NCBI GenBank assembly: GCA_944739405.2
Contig: OX123186.2
Coordinates: 92,049,034-92,113,033, forward strand
DNA length: 64,000 bases
Reading direction: 5' to 3'
DNA from: Euclidia mi
Taxonomy: Eukaryota > Arthropoda > Insecta > Lepidoptera > Erebidae
The notes beneath the pieces were generated by a model. That model searched no databases. It saw nothing but the letters and a program-made list of their open reading frames with translations, and was not told the origin of the DNA. The translations under genes were made by a program, and so were the position numbers. Below, in pieces: positions 10,038 to 20,699 of the stretch (position 1 is its first letter; each line of letters starts with the position of its first letter).

Positions 10038-11669
10038 AGGGTGCGCCAAAGTTCACCAAAATTTTCAACTCCGATAATTGGAAATCCGAAAATGTTCTTC
10101 CTAACATTTTTCATCCTAACAATCACAATTTCTAAATTCTTAAATGTTCATAATTCCGAAGCATTCAACTTCATAATGTCAGTAGCAATAAACATCTATT
10201 ATACTTTTATTTGTTTTCCTATATTTTCTCAACATAACCATCTTTTACACTATTATTCAAAGTCATATCTTTTTTGTTTAGATTTCTTTTTATTCATAAT
10301 AATCAGGTAATAAATAAGTATACATTAATTTTGCGTAACTTTGTTTTCACATAACTTGTATAACATATAAGAATAATAGTACCATGGTACAAATGCACAA
10401 TAGTACAACGGTCAAGTTCTCGAAAAGAATCGGTTTTATTAATAATTATTGGTTTAGGTTAGGTTAGAACTGTGACCACAACGCACGAGCCGAGCGAGCG
10501 AAGCGAGCGTGCCGCGGTAGCGGCCAGTGAAGTGCCAGAACCGGATCAGTCCTATAGTTATTGGTTTAGGTACGGTTAAAACTGCGGTATAAACTCCCAG
10601 GCCATAAACATAACCGTAAATGAGTCGTGTTTTATGAATTTCAGTTGGAGTGTAGCCTTGGGGGCGCTACGGCGCGAGAACTTAGAAAAATTTAGCCAAA
10701 GAAGTGTTATTTTTGCAAATAGTTTATTTTCTAGATTCTATCGTATAAAACACCTAAATATAAGGCTAAAGCCAGGACCAAACCAACGAGTTCAGCTTGC
10801 GTCCGCGGTGGCGATCAGATGTTGTGTACGAACTTATAGCGCGGTGTTCACATCTACGCGTCCTCGGATTGCACGCGGCGTCCGGTGCAGCGTCTGCACG
10901 TGGCGGTGGCGATCAGATCGCGCTTGTTGCGTTAGGACGCTGCACGCAGCTATTATTTGTTGAGGAAACTGTGTTTTTGTAGATTTTAAGTATGGTGGAA
11001 ACGGAAGAAATTGTAAATTAATTCCACAAATACCCATTGTTGTATGATACGTCTCATTCTGATAAGGCGTTATCGAATGATGGTAGGTATTTACTTCACT
11101 GGCACTGTATATCATACCCACCTCAAGTTCACTTCTTGTTCCTCTTCGTCTTCAATAATAGCAGACAGAAGTAAAACTTCTTCAATTTCACTATCTGTAT
11201 CAGACAGCATTTTAGTGACGCGACTACAGCCTGGTGAACGCCTGAACGAACGCGACAGTGTGCACAACTTTTGCACGCGCAATAATCGCCACCGCGCACG
11301 CCAGGACGGATGCAAGGTGAACGCGTTGGTTTGATCCTGGCTTTAGTGTCTTGGTAAAAGTGTCACATATTTTATTACACTTGGTAAATATTTCTTTCTG
11401 AGTATGAGTGAAAATATTATGGTAATTATGTTTAGGGATAAAAGCGTTATGATAAAAAACAGTAGGAGTTTAAATATATTTACATTAATGATTATTATGA
11501 ATTACAATTTTCGGAAACATGAGTGTTATCAACATCGCCGGTTACACTACAAATAGTATGAATGAAAACTTTAGGATGGAAAATTTTAGGAAGAGTGATC
11601 ATTCGGATTACAAATCGTTAGGAAGAACAATTTCGGGTAAAGAACTTTAGGTGAGCCAATATGGACCCA
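10038..11669 (+). mobile_element. TIR repeat family, copy A (with nested element)
   Basis: It starts GGGTGCGCCAAAGTTCACC and ends ...CTTTAGGTGAGCCAATATGGACCC, an imperfect inverted pair. The same element lies inverted at 19068-20146. The interior is rich in short words such as TTCCTAAC and ATCCGAA. It also contains a CpG-rich block at about 10450-10545 (GAGCCGAGCGAGCGAAGCGAG) that recurs alone at 18604-18692. A second TIR element (10766-11346) has landed in it and is absent from the other copy. The 89-residue frame at 10041 is also open in the other copy but looks like low-complexity translation rather than a protein. Confidence 0.75.
10766..11346. mobile_element. Nested TIR element in copy A
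   Basis: The ends are CTAAAGCCAGGACCAAACC and, inverted, ...TTTGATCCTGGCTTTAG, continuing as AACGAGTTCAGCTTGC against AACGCGTTCACCTTGC, so the terminal inverted repeat is about 40 bp. The insert separates sequence that is continuous in copy B near 19400, which serves as the empty site. No transposase is seen. Confidence 0.75.
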
Positions 11670-12280
11670 GTTTGTAATGCCATTTATGTTGGTTGTCTTG
11701 ATTTGATGATTTACTGTTTGCAATGGTGTCGATGTATTTTGTATAAAGTATTCCACAAAACACTTAAAAGCAAATAGCAATAGAATTGTGCAAACTTTTT
11801 GTTACCTAAATTGCAATTGGATGCCATAAAACAGAACCCTGGTTAACACCAAACAGCATACTAATTTGTACAACTATGTTGATATGATAACTAAAAGTAG
11901 CACGGTTTAAAATATGAAATATGATAGCGACACAAATGTGTGCGTTTCAAAAAATATTTTAAAATATTAAACCGACTAAAAAACTGTCAACTCTAAAATA
12001 AAAAAAATTGTTTTCAAAAACAACCATTGTTGAAATCGGAGCCAGCCAAGAGTACACAGACACACACACACACACACTTAAAATTTACTTCTTACCCGTC
12101 GCGCATTTGCCTTTTTAATGAGATATGAATTGACATTGACATTTTGTTTCTTGTAACGAAATATGTATTAAAATATAAATATGTATTAGTTATTTAATAA
12201 AGATGTAGAATGTATATGCACTAATTAGGACATTTTATACAACACTGAAGAAGTAAAGCGCTCACAGTTTTGTATTAAAT
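11670..12280. other. spacer, nothing recognised
   Basis: AT-rich DNA with a short (CA)n run near 12060. Confidence 0.4.
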
Positions 12281-12405
12281 AATGTGCCCGGTACGGCAAT
12301 AAGCTCACCCCCCATTACGTGGGACCTAAAAATTCATGGCGAAATGTGGGTGTAATATTACACCTCTGCCTACCCCTTCGGGGATACAGGCGAGAGTCTA
12401 CAAAT
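12281..12405 (+). mobile_element. SINE body fragment
   Basis: Carries AATGTGCCCGGTACGGCAAT and CCTACCCCTTCGGGGATACA, the body shared with the SINEs at 14701, 14981, 43583 and, inverted, at 63690. Confidence 0.75.
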
Positions 12406-12600
12406 TAAACTTAGTCATAAATAATATTAAAATAGAACTTAAAATAACGTTATTTCTTTCATTTACTTTTATCTATCAACGCTCATGGAATAATTTTGCT
12501 GTTTGATCTGCAAGTGGTAAATCCAACTTTGGCTCGCCCGCATTCAACCGCTTCCCATGATCTTAGTAGGTCGTCAGTCCGTTTTCTAGGAAAACTGCCT

Positions 12601-12662
12601 ATGTTTCATTTTTCCGCGCATATTTCATATACATGAGTATATGAAATATGCGCAGAAAAATG
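12601..12662. repeat. Short perfect hairpin
   Basis: The arms TGTTTCATTTTTCCGCGCAT... and ...ATGCGCAGAAAAATGAAACA pair with one mismatch through a centre near 12633 (ATACATGAGTAT). No coding content. Confidence 0.85.
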
Positions 12663-12799
12663 AAACAAAGAATGAAAAAAATGAATCTGGCGTAGACTTC
12701 GCTGTGATCATAAGGCTTCGCCTTGGACACCGGAGACCGTATACTTGAGCGCATAACTGACTATCAAAGATCTTTGAGGCAAGCTGTAGGGTTTAGCGA

Positions 12800-12905
12800 G
12801 TAGACAAGGCATTGGCGATTGGCATGGCTTCTATTCTATTCTGCATGGCAATTTTGTCGGTATCTCCACTGGGCTATCGCTGCTCCAATAAGAAAATAAG
12901 TAAGT
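12800..12905 (-). mobile_element. SINE head fragment
   Basis: Ends in ...GTATCTCCACTGGGCTATCGCTG, matching the complement of the tRNA-like head of the SINE at 13415-13795. Confidence 0.6.
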
Positions 12906-12952
12906 AGAATATAATTTTCTATGTACAATGTAAATTGACGCCTTTTTTTCAG

Positions 12953-13165
12953 GAGCCATCTTTACGCAGACGGCTAGAGGTGCTCGCGGCATCATCTTCA
13001 ACGGCTACAAGTTCTTCAGACAAAGGATCACTTCTATGAAAGAGAGGTGGTACTGCAGTCATCACATGTACTTACGGCTGCAGAGCGGTCATATTCACTG
13101 TAGGAATCCGTGTGATCTCTATCAAACATTAACGCAATCACCCACCACCAAGAAATCTAAGTCTC
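12953..13165 (+). pseudogene. Decayed FLYWCH terminal exon 4
   Basis: The acceptor cctttttttcag ends at 12952 and the phase (GA then GCC) matches the intact exons. R-G-A-R, G-Y-K-F-F-R-Q and W-Y-C-S-H-H are present. One extra base near 13072 then shifts the frame before the G-C pair. In the restored register, a TAA at 13130-13132 replaces the Glu codon of the K-H-E-x-N-H-P-P motif. The spliced product would instead follow the shifted frame to a stop at 13276-13278, adding about 60 residues unlike FLYWCH. AATAAA is still present at 13386. Most likely a dead copy of the 209-nt subfamily. Confidence 0.85.
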
Positions 13166-13414
13166 AAATGTTGAAAACTCAGCTATATTTATGGTATGGG
13201 AATGAATCTCTTTTAGAAGAATTGGTCTTCCATTTCAATGCTTATTTCGTATTCGTACTTAAACTGTCTTATAGTTAGACTGCCTTCTACACCGCCTTGA
13301 TAACTACACTTAGATTTCAAGTATATCATATTTATTGTCTATTACTTAATTGTATAGTAGAGATAACACAAACGAATGTAAACTGAATAAAGATTTGGAT
13401 ATTATTTGTATAGC

Positions 13415-13795
13415 TGCTATATTGCTGTCATCATCCTCCTAGCGTTATCCCAGTTTTAATCCGCTTACCAGTCTAACCGGATTTGGCTGAATATTTAGCT
13501 TTTCCACAGAGCGACTGCCTGTCTGACCTCTGCAACCCGAAGGGATAGCGATATTCCATGGTGTAGACTAGTTTCAGTTTATTTAGAAGGGACTGACGCC
13601 CTATAACGACTGTCCAAGATCTTTATGACAACCGGGACCGACAGCTTAACGTGCTCTCCGAGGCACGGGACAAGCGATAATTAACAATTCAATACGCACA
13701 TAACTCCGAAAAGTCATTGGTGCGCGCCGTGGATTCGAACCCTATACCCTCTGCATGGCAGTCTGTTGGTATCTCCACTAGGCTATCGCTGACTT
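13415..13795 (-). mobile_element. tRNA-headed SINE, near full length
   Basis: On the minus strand the head reads AGCGATAGCCTAGTGGAGAT (A-box-like) and GGGTTCGAATCC (B box), followed by the familiar body with ACCCGAAGGGATAGCGATAT on the + strand. The body recurs at 27490-27680 and 32100-32190. It is not a tRNA gene, because the cloverleaf is incomplete. Confidence 0.75.
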
Positions 13796-14700
13796 TAGTT
13801 GCTATATTGCTGTACACTAACATATCTTGGCCCAACCATTTGAATTTTTTCCTCTTTTTTCTTTTTCGAGTGATTATGTGGCCAACTCTGATGGCGGCAA
13901 TTTATATTTGCAGCTGTATTATTTATCTGTCAAAAAATGGATGTAAATACCTGCCTTCATTTGACCGTAGCCTTGAGTTTAATATTAGAATTGAGTGCTT
14001 TATTATGTGGTGCTAAATTAATCACATAGCTATCTGATAGACATATAATATTATTATTTTATCTTGCTATACGTCAATGCCTGAATATGGTTTCATTTAG
14101 TATGTATTACTTTTGTGTGATATTAAGTATTCTGTAGGTGTAGACGTTATAAAGGAATTGTGTAGTGTGCTGAAAAGCTATAGAAAATTCATATGAGAAC
14201 TTGTGCAAAACATGAACTGTGTGAGTCAATTTCATATCATCATGTATTAAGTTTTAAGTTTCACAATGATAGCATTTAATAAATTAGTATGAAATAAAAA
14301 TAATGCTGTGCTTACTATTCTTAGACAATCTTATGTGCTAAAATATGATGGTATTGGCAACTTAGAAAATATTTGGCTATTAGACATATAATTGAAACGT
14401 CGACAGCCTTGGTCACAATGACTTGTCCTGTAGCAGGAGCTCTGTCCCAATTTCACAATACACCTACACCTAAATGGTAAACTTCGTCAGTGTTTTATTC
14501 GCGTACTAACCTCAGGTACGCGATGATGGGAAAGTACAATATATGTCTTTACTGTAATGGCAGTAGAGTAGACTTATGGCGATTATTGGGCAACAGCGTG
14601 AATCGCCTTGCGCCGTCTAATCTAGTGGTAGAAGATTTTATGATAATATGCAAAGCTTTGATCGGTAATATGTTTTACTTATGATATTTACTCGCTTAAT
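13796..14700. other. spacer, nothing recognised
   Basis: AT-rich; the short frames at 13717 and 14490 lack domain character. Confidence 0.4.
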
Positions 14701-14965
14701 AATGTGTCTGCCCCGTTGGTCTCGCGGCATAAATGTGCGCGTGAGATTGGGAGGTCTCGGGTTCGATTCCCGGGTCGGGCAAAGTGTTATTGGGTTTTTC
14801 CGTTAGGAAATTCTCAGTAGCAGCACGGAGTCTGGTAATGTGCCCGGTACGGCAATAGGCTCGCCCCCTATTACGTGGGACCTAAAAAGACATGGCGAAA
14901 TGTGGGTGTAATATTACATCTTGGCCTACCCCTTCGGGGATACAAGCGTGAGACTATAAAAAAAG
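14701..14965 (+). mobile_element. tRNA-headed SINE
   Basis: The head GTTGGTCTCGCGGCATAAAT (A box) and GGGTTCGATTCCCGG (B box) is followed by the body AATGTGCCCGGTACGGCAAT. It is nearly identical to 43583-43830, so the family was recently active. Confidence 0.8.
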
Positions 14966-14980
14966 AAAAAAATAACAATA

Positions 14981-15095
14981 ATGTGCCCGTAGATGGCAAT
15001 AGGCTCGCTCCCCATCACATTGGGACCTAAACATAACTGGCGAAACTTGATTCACCTCTGCCTACCCCTTCGGGGATAAAAGGCGTGAGGTTATG
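14981..15095 (+). mobile_element. SINE body fragment
   Basis: A second, head-less copy of the same body (AATGTGCCCGTAGATGGCAA), directly after the SINE at 14701. Confidence 0.7.
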
Positions 15096-15194
15096 TTATT
15101 AAGTTATGTTTATTTACTTTTGAAAAATAAAATAGCATAAAGTAAGTATAGCATGTTCCTATGATCTTCTAACCCATTTATTTGTTGTTTTCAG

Positions 15195-15403
15195 GTCCAT
15201 TCTTTAAAGAGTCGAGGAGAGGTGCTCGCATAATAATGTTCAACGGGTACAAATTTTTCAGACAAAGAGTGAGCTCGTCTTTCAAAGTGCGATGGTTCTG
15301 CAGTCATCAACGGTTTGGCTGCAAAGCTGCTATATTCACTGTGGAAGATCAAATAATTACCGTCAAACACGAACATAACCATTTACCGCCAGCAAACCCA
15401 TGA
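15195..15403 (+). CDS. mod(mdg4): FLYWCH alternative terminal exon 5 (mod(mdg4)-type)
   Basis: The acceptor ttgttgttttcag ends at 15194. GT precedes 68 codons and TGA at 15401-15403. Motifs are R-R-G-A-R, G17-Y18-K-F-F-R-Q-R, W32-F33-C34, G40-C41 and H59-N-H61-L-P-P. All zinc ligands are present. AATAAA occurs at 15828-15833. The sister copies are exon 3 and the dead exon at 12953, which shares F-N-G-Y-K-F-F-R-Q-R. Confidence 0.9.
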
Positions 15404-16342
15404 ATGCCTGACAACCAGCCGCATCGACGTTTGTGAAACAACTGAGCTCAAATTGTAGATAGATATCGAGTTGCACGCTAGAGGCGCGACTATTAGCGCC
15501 TGTTGTACAATAATAATTATAGTGTAGTTGTAAATTATGGTTTTGAAAATCATTGCTTCTTTTTATTCTTTTTACAGTTTTATGTACGACTTTGTATACT
15601 GATACTTGAATTGTCGTGATTTAGCTAGTTTATACAGCATAATAATATAATTATATTCGTAGCGAAGCGAAGCGTCATTACCGATGAAAGTACTTCAAGT
15701 AAAAGTAAAATCCTATTCCCGCAAAAGTATTATAATTTTGTAAATACCGTAGAATACCTCAAAGTATACGCAAGACAACATTGTACACTAAATCACATAT
15801 ATGTAAACGAAAAAAAATGGAACAATCAATAAATTACATCTTTTAGTCAAGTATTAAAGTTTGTGTATGTGCAGGATAGGAGCATCGGCAATAATTTAGT
15901 ATAATAGAATACGCTATGGGAAAAAAATTAAAATCTGTCCACCATAAATACAGACACTGACGGGCGATGGCGCGATGGTATATTCACACGATGTTTCTCA
16001 TACTAAAATATTTATAAAGTACAAGAGGACGCTCATTGTTACGTCCGCACATTATTTTCTCGATCCCGTGGGAATCCAGGCAATCCCTTCTTAGTGCACC
16101 CATACGGTCCCCAAGAAACATACACACCAAATTTCAGCTTCTTGCTTCCAAAAGTTTTGGCTGTGGCTTGTCTGTTATTCAGTCAGTAACGCAAGAATTT
16201 TATATACTTATTATACAAATAAATATGCGTACATCAAATCAGATAGAATATGAAATTTAATATAAGAAATGCATGCTGAAAGCAATTAACCATTTTTAAT
16301 TTAGCCCAACCTATAACAAATTGTATGATCTTAACTTTTCAG
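15404..16342. other. 3' UTR and spacer with one interspersed repeat
   Basis: Apart from the repeat at 16015-16215, I see AT-rich spacer with AATAAA at 15828. Confidence 0.5.
16015..16215 (+). repeat. Interspersed repeat (family R60)
   Basis: Shares CGATCCCGTGGGAAT, TTAGTGCACCC.TACGGTCCC and CAGTCAGTAACGCAAG with 60640-60840, and more weakly with 23130-23240. Probably the end of a LINE or other transposon. Confidence 0.7.
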
Positions 16343-16547
16343 GTGTCATTTTTACGCAGTCATTAAGGGGTTCTCCTATTATCAGTAGAAACGGCTACAA
16401 ATTCCGAAAGCATAGAGAAGTTGGGACCAAATGAGATGGTTTTGTGCCCAACAGAATATTGGTTGTAAAGCTGTTATATTCACTATAAGAGATAAAGTTA
16501 TTTCTATAAGGCATGACCATAATCATAAACCACCGACTATTACGTAG
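16343..16547 (+). pseudogene. Decayed FLYWCH terminal exon 6
   Basis: The acceptor ttaacttttcag ends at 16342 and the phase is normal (GT then GTC). Codons for G-Y-K-F-R-K-H-R-E-V-G-T-K are followed by TGA at 16432-16434. One base is missing just before the W-F-C box. Beyond it the other frame reads W-F-C-A-Q-Q, G-C-K-A-V-I-F-T and H-N-H-K-P-P to TAG at 16547. Everything except the single base is present, so the loss may be recent, or an assembly error. AATAAA is at 16734. Confidence 0.85.
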
Positions 16548-17048
16548 AATTTTACTCTTTTTGCCAAGCGTTCAACATATGTATGTTGCCGTGCTCTGTG
16601 TAAGTCTTCAAGTGGTTCTTAAATCATTTTTAAGCTTATAATACTTTTACGTGATAGAAAATATCTCAAAGAGGATCAGAAGAGTCTATTAAATCAGTCT
16701 ATTCTTTTTCATTTGTAAATTCCTGATGAAATCAATAAAATATTTTCAGATAAATATTGGCTTTCCTTTACAAGGGTACGGAGCTACATATATTAGACCA
16801 AGAGCCGTAGAAAAAATACTTTAACGAACGTGTATAATTGATAAAAACTAGCTTTTTCATTCCCAGAGGTTCAAATTTTAGAGCCATAGTCCACAACGCT
16901 GATGGGCAGACTTTTGATGTATTTCAAGGAAATTATGAAGAACTCTCAGACATGCAGGATTTCTCATGATATCTTTTCAATTATGATATAATAGTATACA
17001 GCTTTTTTAAATATATTTATTTTACTTAAAACTATTTTTATTTTTCAG

Positions 17049-17239
17049 TCACATTTATCGGTGATCGCTTTTTACTCTGCCAAGGATTCAAATTCACGAA
17101 ACATCGAACCACGTCAAATGGCTTAAAGATTCGGTGGCATTGCGCCAAGCAAAAGTACGGATGTAGAGCAGTAATATTCACGGTGGGACTAGAAGTTACA
17201 AAATATAATATGACACATACACACCCGCCGTCATTCTAA
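17049..17239 (+). CDS. mod(mdg4): FLYWCH alternative terminal exon 7
   Basis: The acceptor tttatttttcag ends at 17048. TC completes the split codon, then 62 codons and TAA. It lacks the usual R-G-A-R segment (R-F-L-L-C-Q instead) but keeps G12-F-K-F-T-K-H-R, W29-H30-C31, G37-C38 and H56-T-H58-P-P. The zinc ligands C31, C38, H56 and H58 are intact. It has no Met-initiated frame of any length, consistent with being spliced rather than independently translated. Confidence 0.87.
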
Positions 17240-18000
17240 TGTGATATGAAGATATTACGATCAGTATGTAGAGCCTTGGGAAGGCCTATGCGCAATGTCC
17301 AGCAGTGGTCGTCTCTAGGATAAGATGATGAATAAAGATCACGGGGCTGTGATGTAACTAAATTAAAAAGAGAAAAAAATATTATGATTTGGTAACTGAA
17401 GTGGATTGTCTTGTACAGGGAGCGCTTTCTGTTTTAAAATTGCTATTATTCATCCTACTTTAGGCATAGGACATTGCTCTATATTAATACGTTATGTTAT
17501 CTATTGAATGTTTTCAAATTACCAAAATTGTAAGTAATATCTACTTACTGCTCTGAGTCATTTGTAAGTTTGCAACCAGAAATGTGTACAACTGAAAAAA
17601 ACTATTGTAATATGAGCTATAAATATCATTTTTTTATTTAATTGACGTAAATTGCTGGCAATATACGTAGTATACGAGTATGTTAAATTATTTCGTCAGT
17701 CTTATCTTTATTTAACTCCTTTACTGCCTTTGGATTGATCCATCATCAATTTTACTGTCCTTCTTGTGAATATAGGTATTTAAATATTACCTTATGATCG
17801 ATTTTGAATCTTATATAGAGCAACGATTCACCTCATTTTGTTATTTCTTTGACGAATTGCTATCATGATCTATTAATATGTTCAAAACAAATAAACGTCA
17901 TTAAATGGCTGTTGTGAGCATAAAATAGATTGGTAGTTGCAGAAGCAGGATATTACAATCCTCTAACTTTCATTATCTCTTCTAGTAGTTCTTCTCTTGT
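17240..18000. other. spacer with SINE tail remnant
   Basis: A SINE/RTE tail (CAGCAGTGGTCGTCTCTAGG then gatgatg) lies at about 17260-17330. The rest is featureless AT-rich DNA. Confidence 0.45.
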
Positions 18001-18003
18001 AGC

Positions 18004-18033
18004 GTACATAACCATGATCCACCGGCTTTATGA
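18004..18033 (+). pseudogene. Terminal remnant of a FLYWCH exon
   Basis: Codons CAT AAC CAT GAT CCA CCG GCT TTA TGA read H-N-H-D-P-P-A-L-stop, the exact C-terminal signature of the intact exons. The W-C and G-C boxes are missing upstream. Probably the surviving 3' end of a deleted exon. Chance is possible given only 30 bp. Confidence 0.5.
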
Positions 18034-18119
18034 GATCTTTGAATCGGTAGTACTTAAAATAGTATTATTTTCTTTTAGTTTTTATTAAATCCGTAATGGT
18101 GCTAATGTTATATAATACG

Positions 18120-19020
18120 TTTGAATTATCAAATGACATATGTCAGATTGGGTTTACTATTGTTTGACAAAAAATGTATGACAAAAGATCATTTTACAAA
18201 CAACGTTTGAAAAACTTATCATTTGACAAACTTTCATTTCGCAAACATATTACTTTAAAAACAATCATTTGACATAATACAGGTTTCGCAAATGTGTTAC
18301 TTAGAAAATAATTTAAATGTTAAATAATTATTTTAAAAATAATAATTTGACTAAATAATTCGTTTGCCAAATTGTTGATTGTACAAAAAGTTAGAAGATA
18401 AATTATTCGTTTTTAAAAATAACTAATTTCTAACCAATACTTACGCGAAATTTTGAAAAATATTTAATTGCTTGGTTGCAATTTTCATCTTGGACAGATT
18501 TTTTATAGGCAAGTAATAATTTTGTATTAATACTAATTCCATCGAAACTTAAGTCTTTTAAAAAAAAATACACACTGCCTGAATTAAGCGAAATAAGTAG
18601 AATTCGGTTCTGGCACTCGCCGGCCGCTGCGGCGGCACGCTCGCTTCGCTCGCTCGGCTCGTGCGTTGTGGTCGCAGTTCTAACCTAACCTAACCAGCCA
18701 TTGTTTCAGTTGACCCTACACAAAGATTGTTGTATTATCGTAGATTTTCGTTAATAAAATATTTAGCAAGCAAGGCATTTTGTCAAATGTTATTTATGCT
18801 TTACGTTGTTTTGCTAAATAACATGTTTAAAAAATAATCAATTTGTAAATGAATGTTTTGGCATAATAACTTTTTTATAGTAAATATATTGTCTAATGAG
18901 TAGTTTATTAAACAAAAATTTGTAAAATAACAAATTTATCAAGTATAATTTTGTCACATGTTATTTGTCAAATGAAAATTTTTCATTTGCTATTTGTCAA
19001 ATGATCGGACACCGTCAGAT
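18120..19020. repeat. Word-repeat element (TTTGACAAA family)
   Basis: The words catTTGACAAA and TTTGTCAAATG recur at irregular spacing in both orientations, as in palindromic MITE-like elements. It encloses a 90-bp CpG-rich block at 18604-18692 that is also part of copies A and B. Confidence 0.5.
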
Positions 19021-19067
19021 TGACATCAAAAGGCAGAAGTATTTTGTAGCATCTAACTGTCACCGTT

Positions 19068-20146
19068 CCATATTGGTTCACCTAAAGTTCTTTACCCGAA
19101 ATTGTTCTTCCTAACGATTTGTAATCCGAATGATCACTCTTCCTAAAATTTTTCTTCCTAAAGTTTTCATTCATATTATTTGTAGTGCAACCGGCGATGT
19201 TCATAACATTCAAGTTTCCAAAAATTGAAATTAATAATATCATTACTGTTAATAATAAAAAAAATTGTATTTAAACTCCTACTGTTTATTATCATAACGC
19301 TTTTATCCCTAAACATAATTACCATATTATTTTCACTCATACTCAGAAAGAAACATTTACCAAGTGTAATAAAAAATATATGACACTTTTACCAAAGCTT
19401 TTTTAGCCTTATATTTAGGTGTTTTATACGATAGATTCGAGAAAATAAACGATTTCCAAAAATATCACTTATTTGGCTAATTTTATCTAAGTCCTCGTGC
19501 CGTAGCGCCCCCAAGGCTGCACTCCAACTGAAATTCATAAAACACGACTCATTTACGGTTATTTTTATTATTGTTTATGGCCTGGGAGTTTATACCGCAG
19601 TTTTAACCGTTCCTAAACCAATAACTATAGGACCGATTCGGTTCTGGCACTTCGCCGGCCGCTGCCGCGGCACGCTCGCTTCGCTCGCTCGGCTCGTGCG
19701 TTGTGGTCACAGTTCTAACCTAACCTAAACCAATAAATATTAATACGACCGATTCGTTTCTGGAACTTTACCATTGTACTATTGTGTATTTGTACCATGG
19801 TACTATTATTCTTATATGTTATACATGTTATGTGAAAATAAAGTTACGCAAAATTAATGTATATAACATATATAATACTGATTATTATGAATAAAAAGAA
19901 ATCTAAACATAAAACATATGACTTTGAATAATAAAGATGGTTATTTTGAGAAAATATAGGAAACCAAATAAAAGTATAATAGATGTTTATTGCTGCTGAC
20001 ATTATGAAGTTTAATGCTTCGGAGTTATGAACATTAGAGACAGAGTAGTTAGGAATTGTGATTGTTAGGATGAAAAATGTTAGGAAGAACATTTTCGGAT
20101 TCCCAATTATCGGAGTTGAAAATTTAGGTGAACTTTGGCGCACCCA
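19068..20146 (-). mobile_element. TIR repeat family, copy B
   Basis: The reverse complement of copy A (10038-11669) without the nested insert. The + strand right end reads ...TGAACTTTGGCGCACCC and the left end CCATATTGGTTCACCTAAAG. The minus frame 19844-20182 matches the frame in copy A nearly residue for residue, which shows the copies are close. Neither copy encodes a recognisable transposase. Confidence 0.75.
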
Positions 20147-20299
20147 ACTGTCACAGCCAAAGATAAAAGCAGAGCTGCACATTTTAAATCGATTTTATGT
20201 GAAATCAATACAACATTTAAACGATGCTGTGACGTTTTTATTTGCTTTAAACGTTGTTTTGCTTAAAAAATATAAGCTTATTGATATAATTTTGATTAA

Positions 20300-20660
20300 A
20301 TATTAAATAACTGAATTGTCAACTAAACCAACTCTATAAAGGTCGATCGTATCGATTACTTATTTAAGAATCGATACGGATGTAGCACTCACGTCTATGC
20401 CTATCACACCATTGTCTATGGCAACAATCAAATAATAAAGTATTCGTAATCAATTGGAATGCTTTTTATCATCATAAAATACTCCAGCCTTAACGAGACA
20501 AAGTGAAAATATAAAATATCGTAGAAAAAAAATTGTTTTGTATATATAGGGTCGCCACAACAAACCCAGACCAAATTCTGCCATTGTTTTTTAGCTACAC
20601 GGTTGTTTTGAACACAATTCTTATTTTGTATACTCATTCGCAACTTATGTTTTTATGTGC
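20300..20660. other. spacer, nothing recognised
   Basis: Contains an inverted TCGATACGATC-like stretch near 20345-20380 but nothing I can name. Confidence 0.35.
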
Positions 20661-20699
20661 TTTATCACTCGATTTCGGACAGGCCGAATATCTTTCACT

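Noticed and set aside
10041..10310. Small membrane protein shared by two loci
   Set aside because: It is part of a dispersed TIR element made of repeated words; the frame is Phe/Ile-rich AT translation.
14701..14790. tRNA gene (A and B boxes, CGGGTTCGATTCCCGG)
   Set aside because: No complete cloverleaf, and a near-identical copy with the same 3' body at 43583; it is a SINE head.
16901..17240. Independent small gene starting at its own ATG
   Set aside because: No suitable ATG; the acceptor and array phase show it is a spliced terminal exon.
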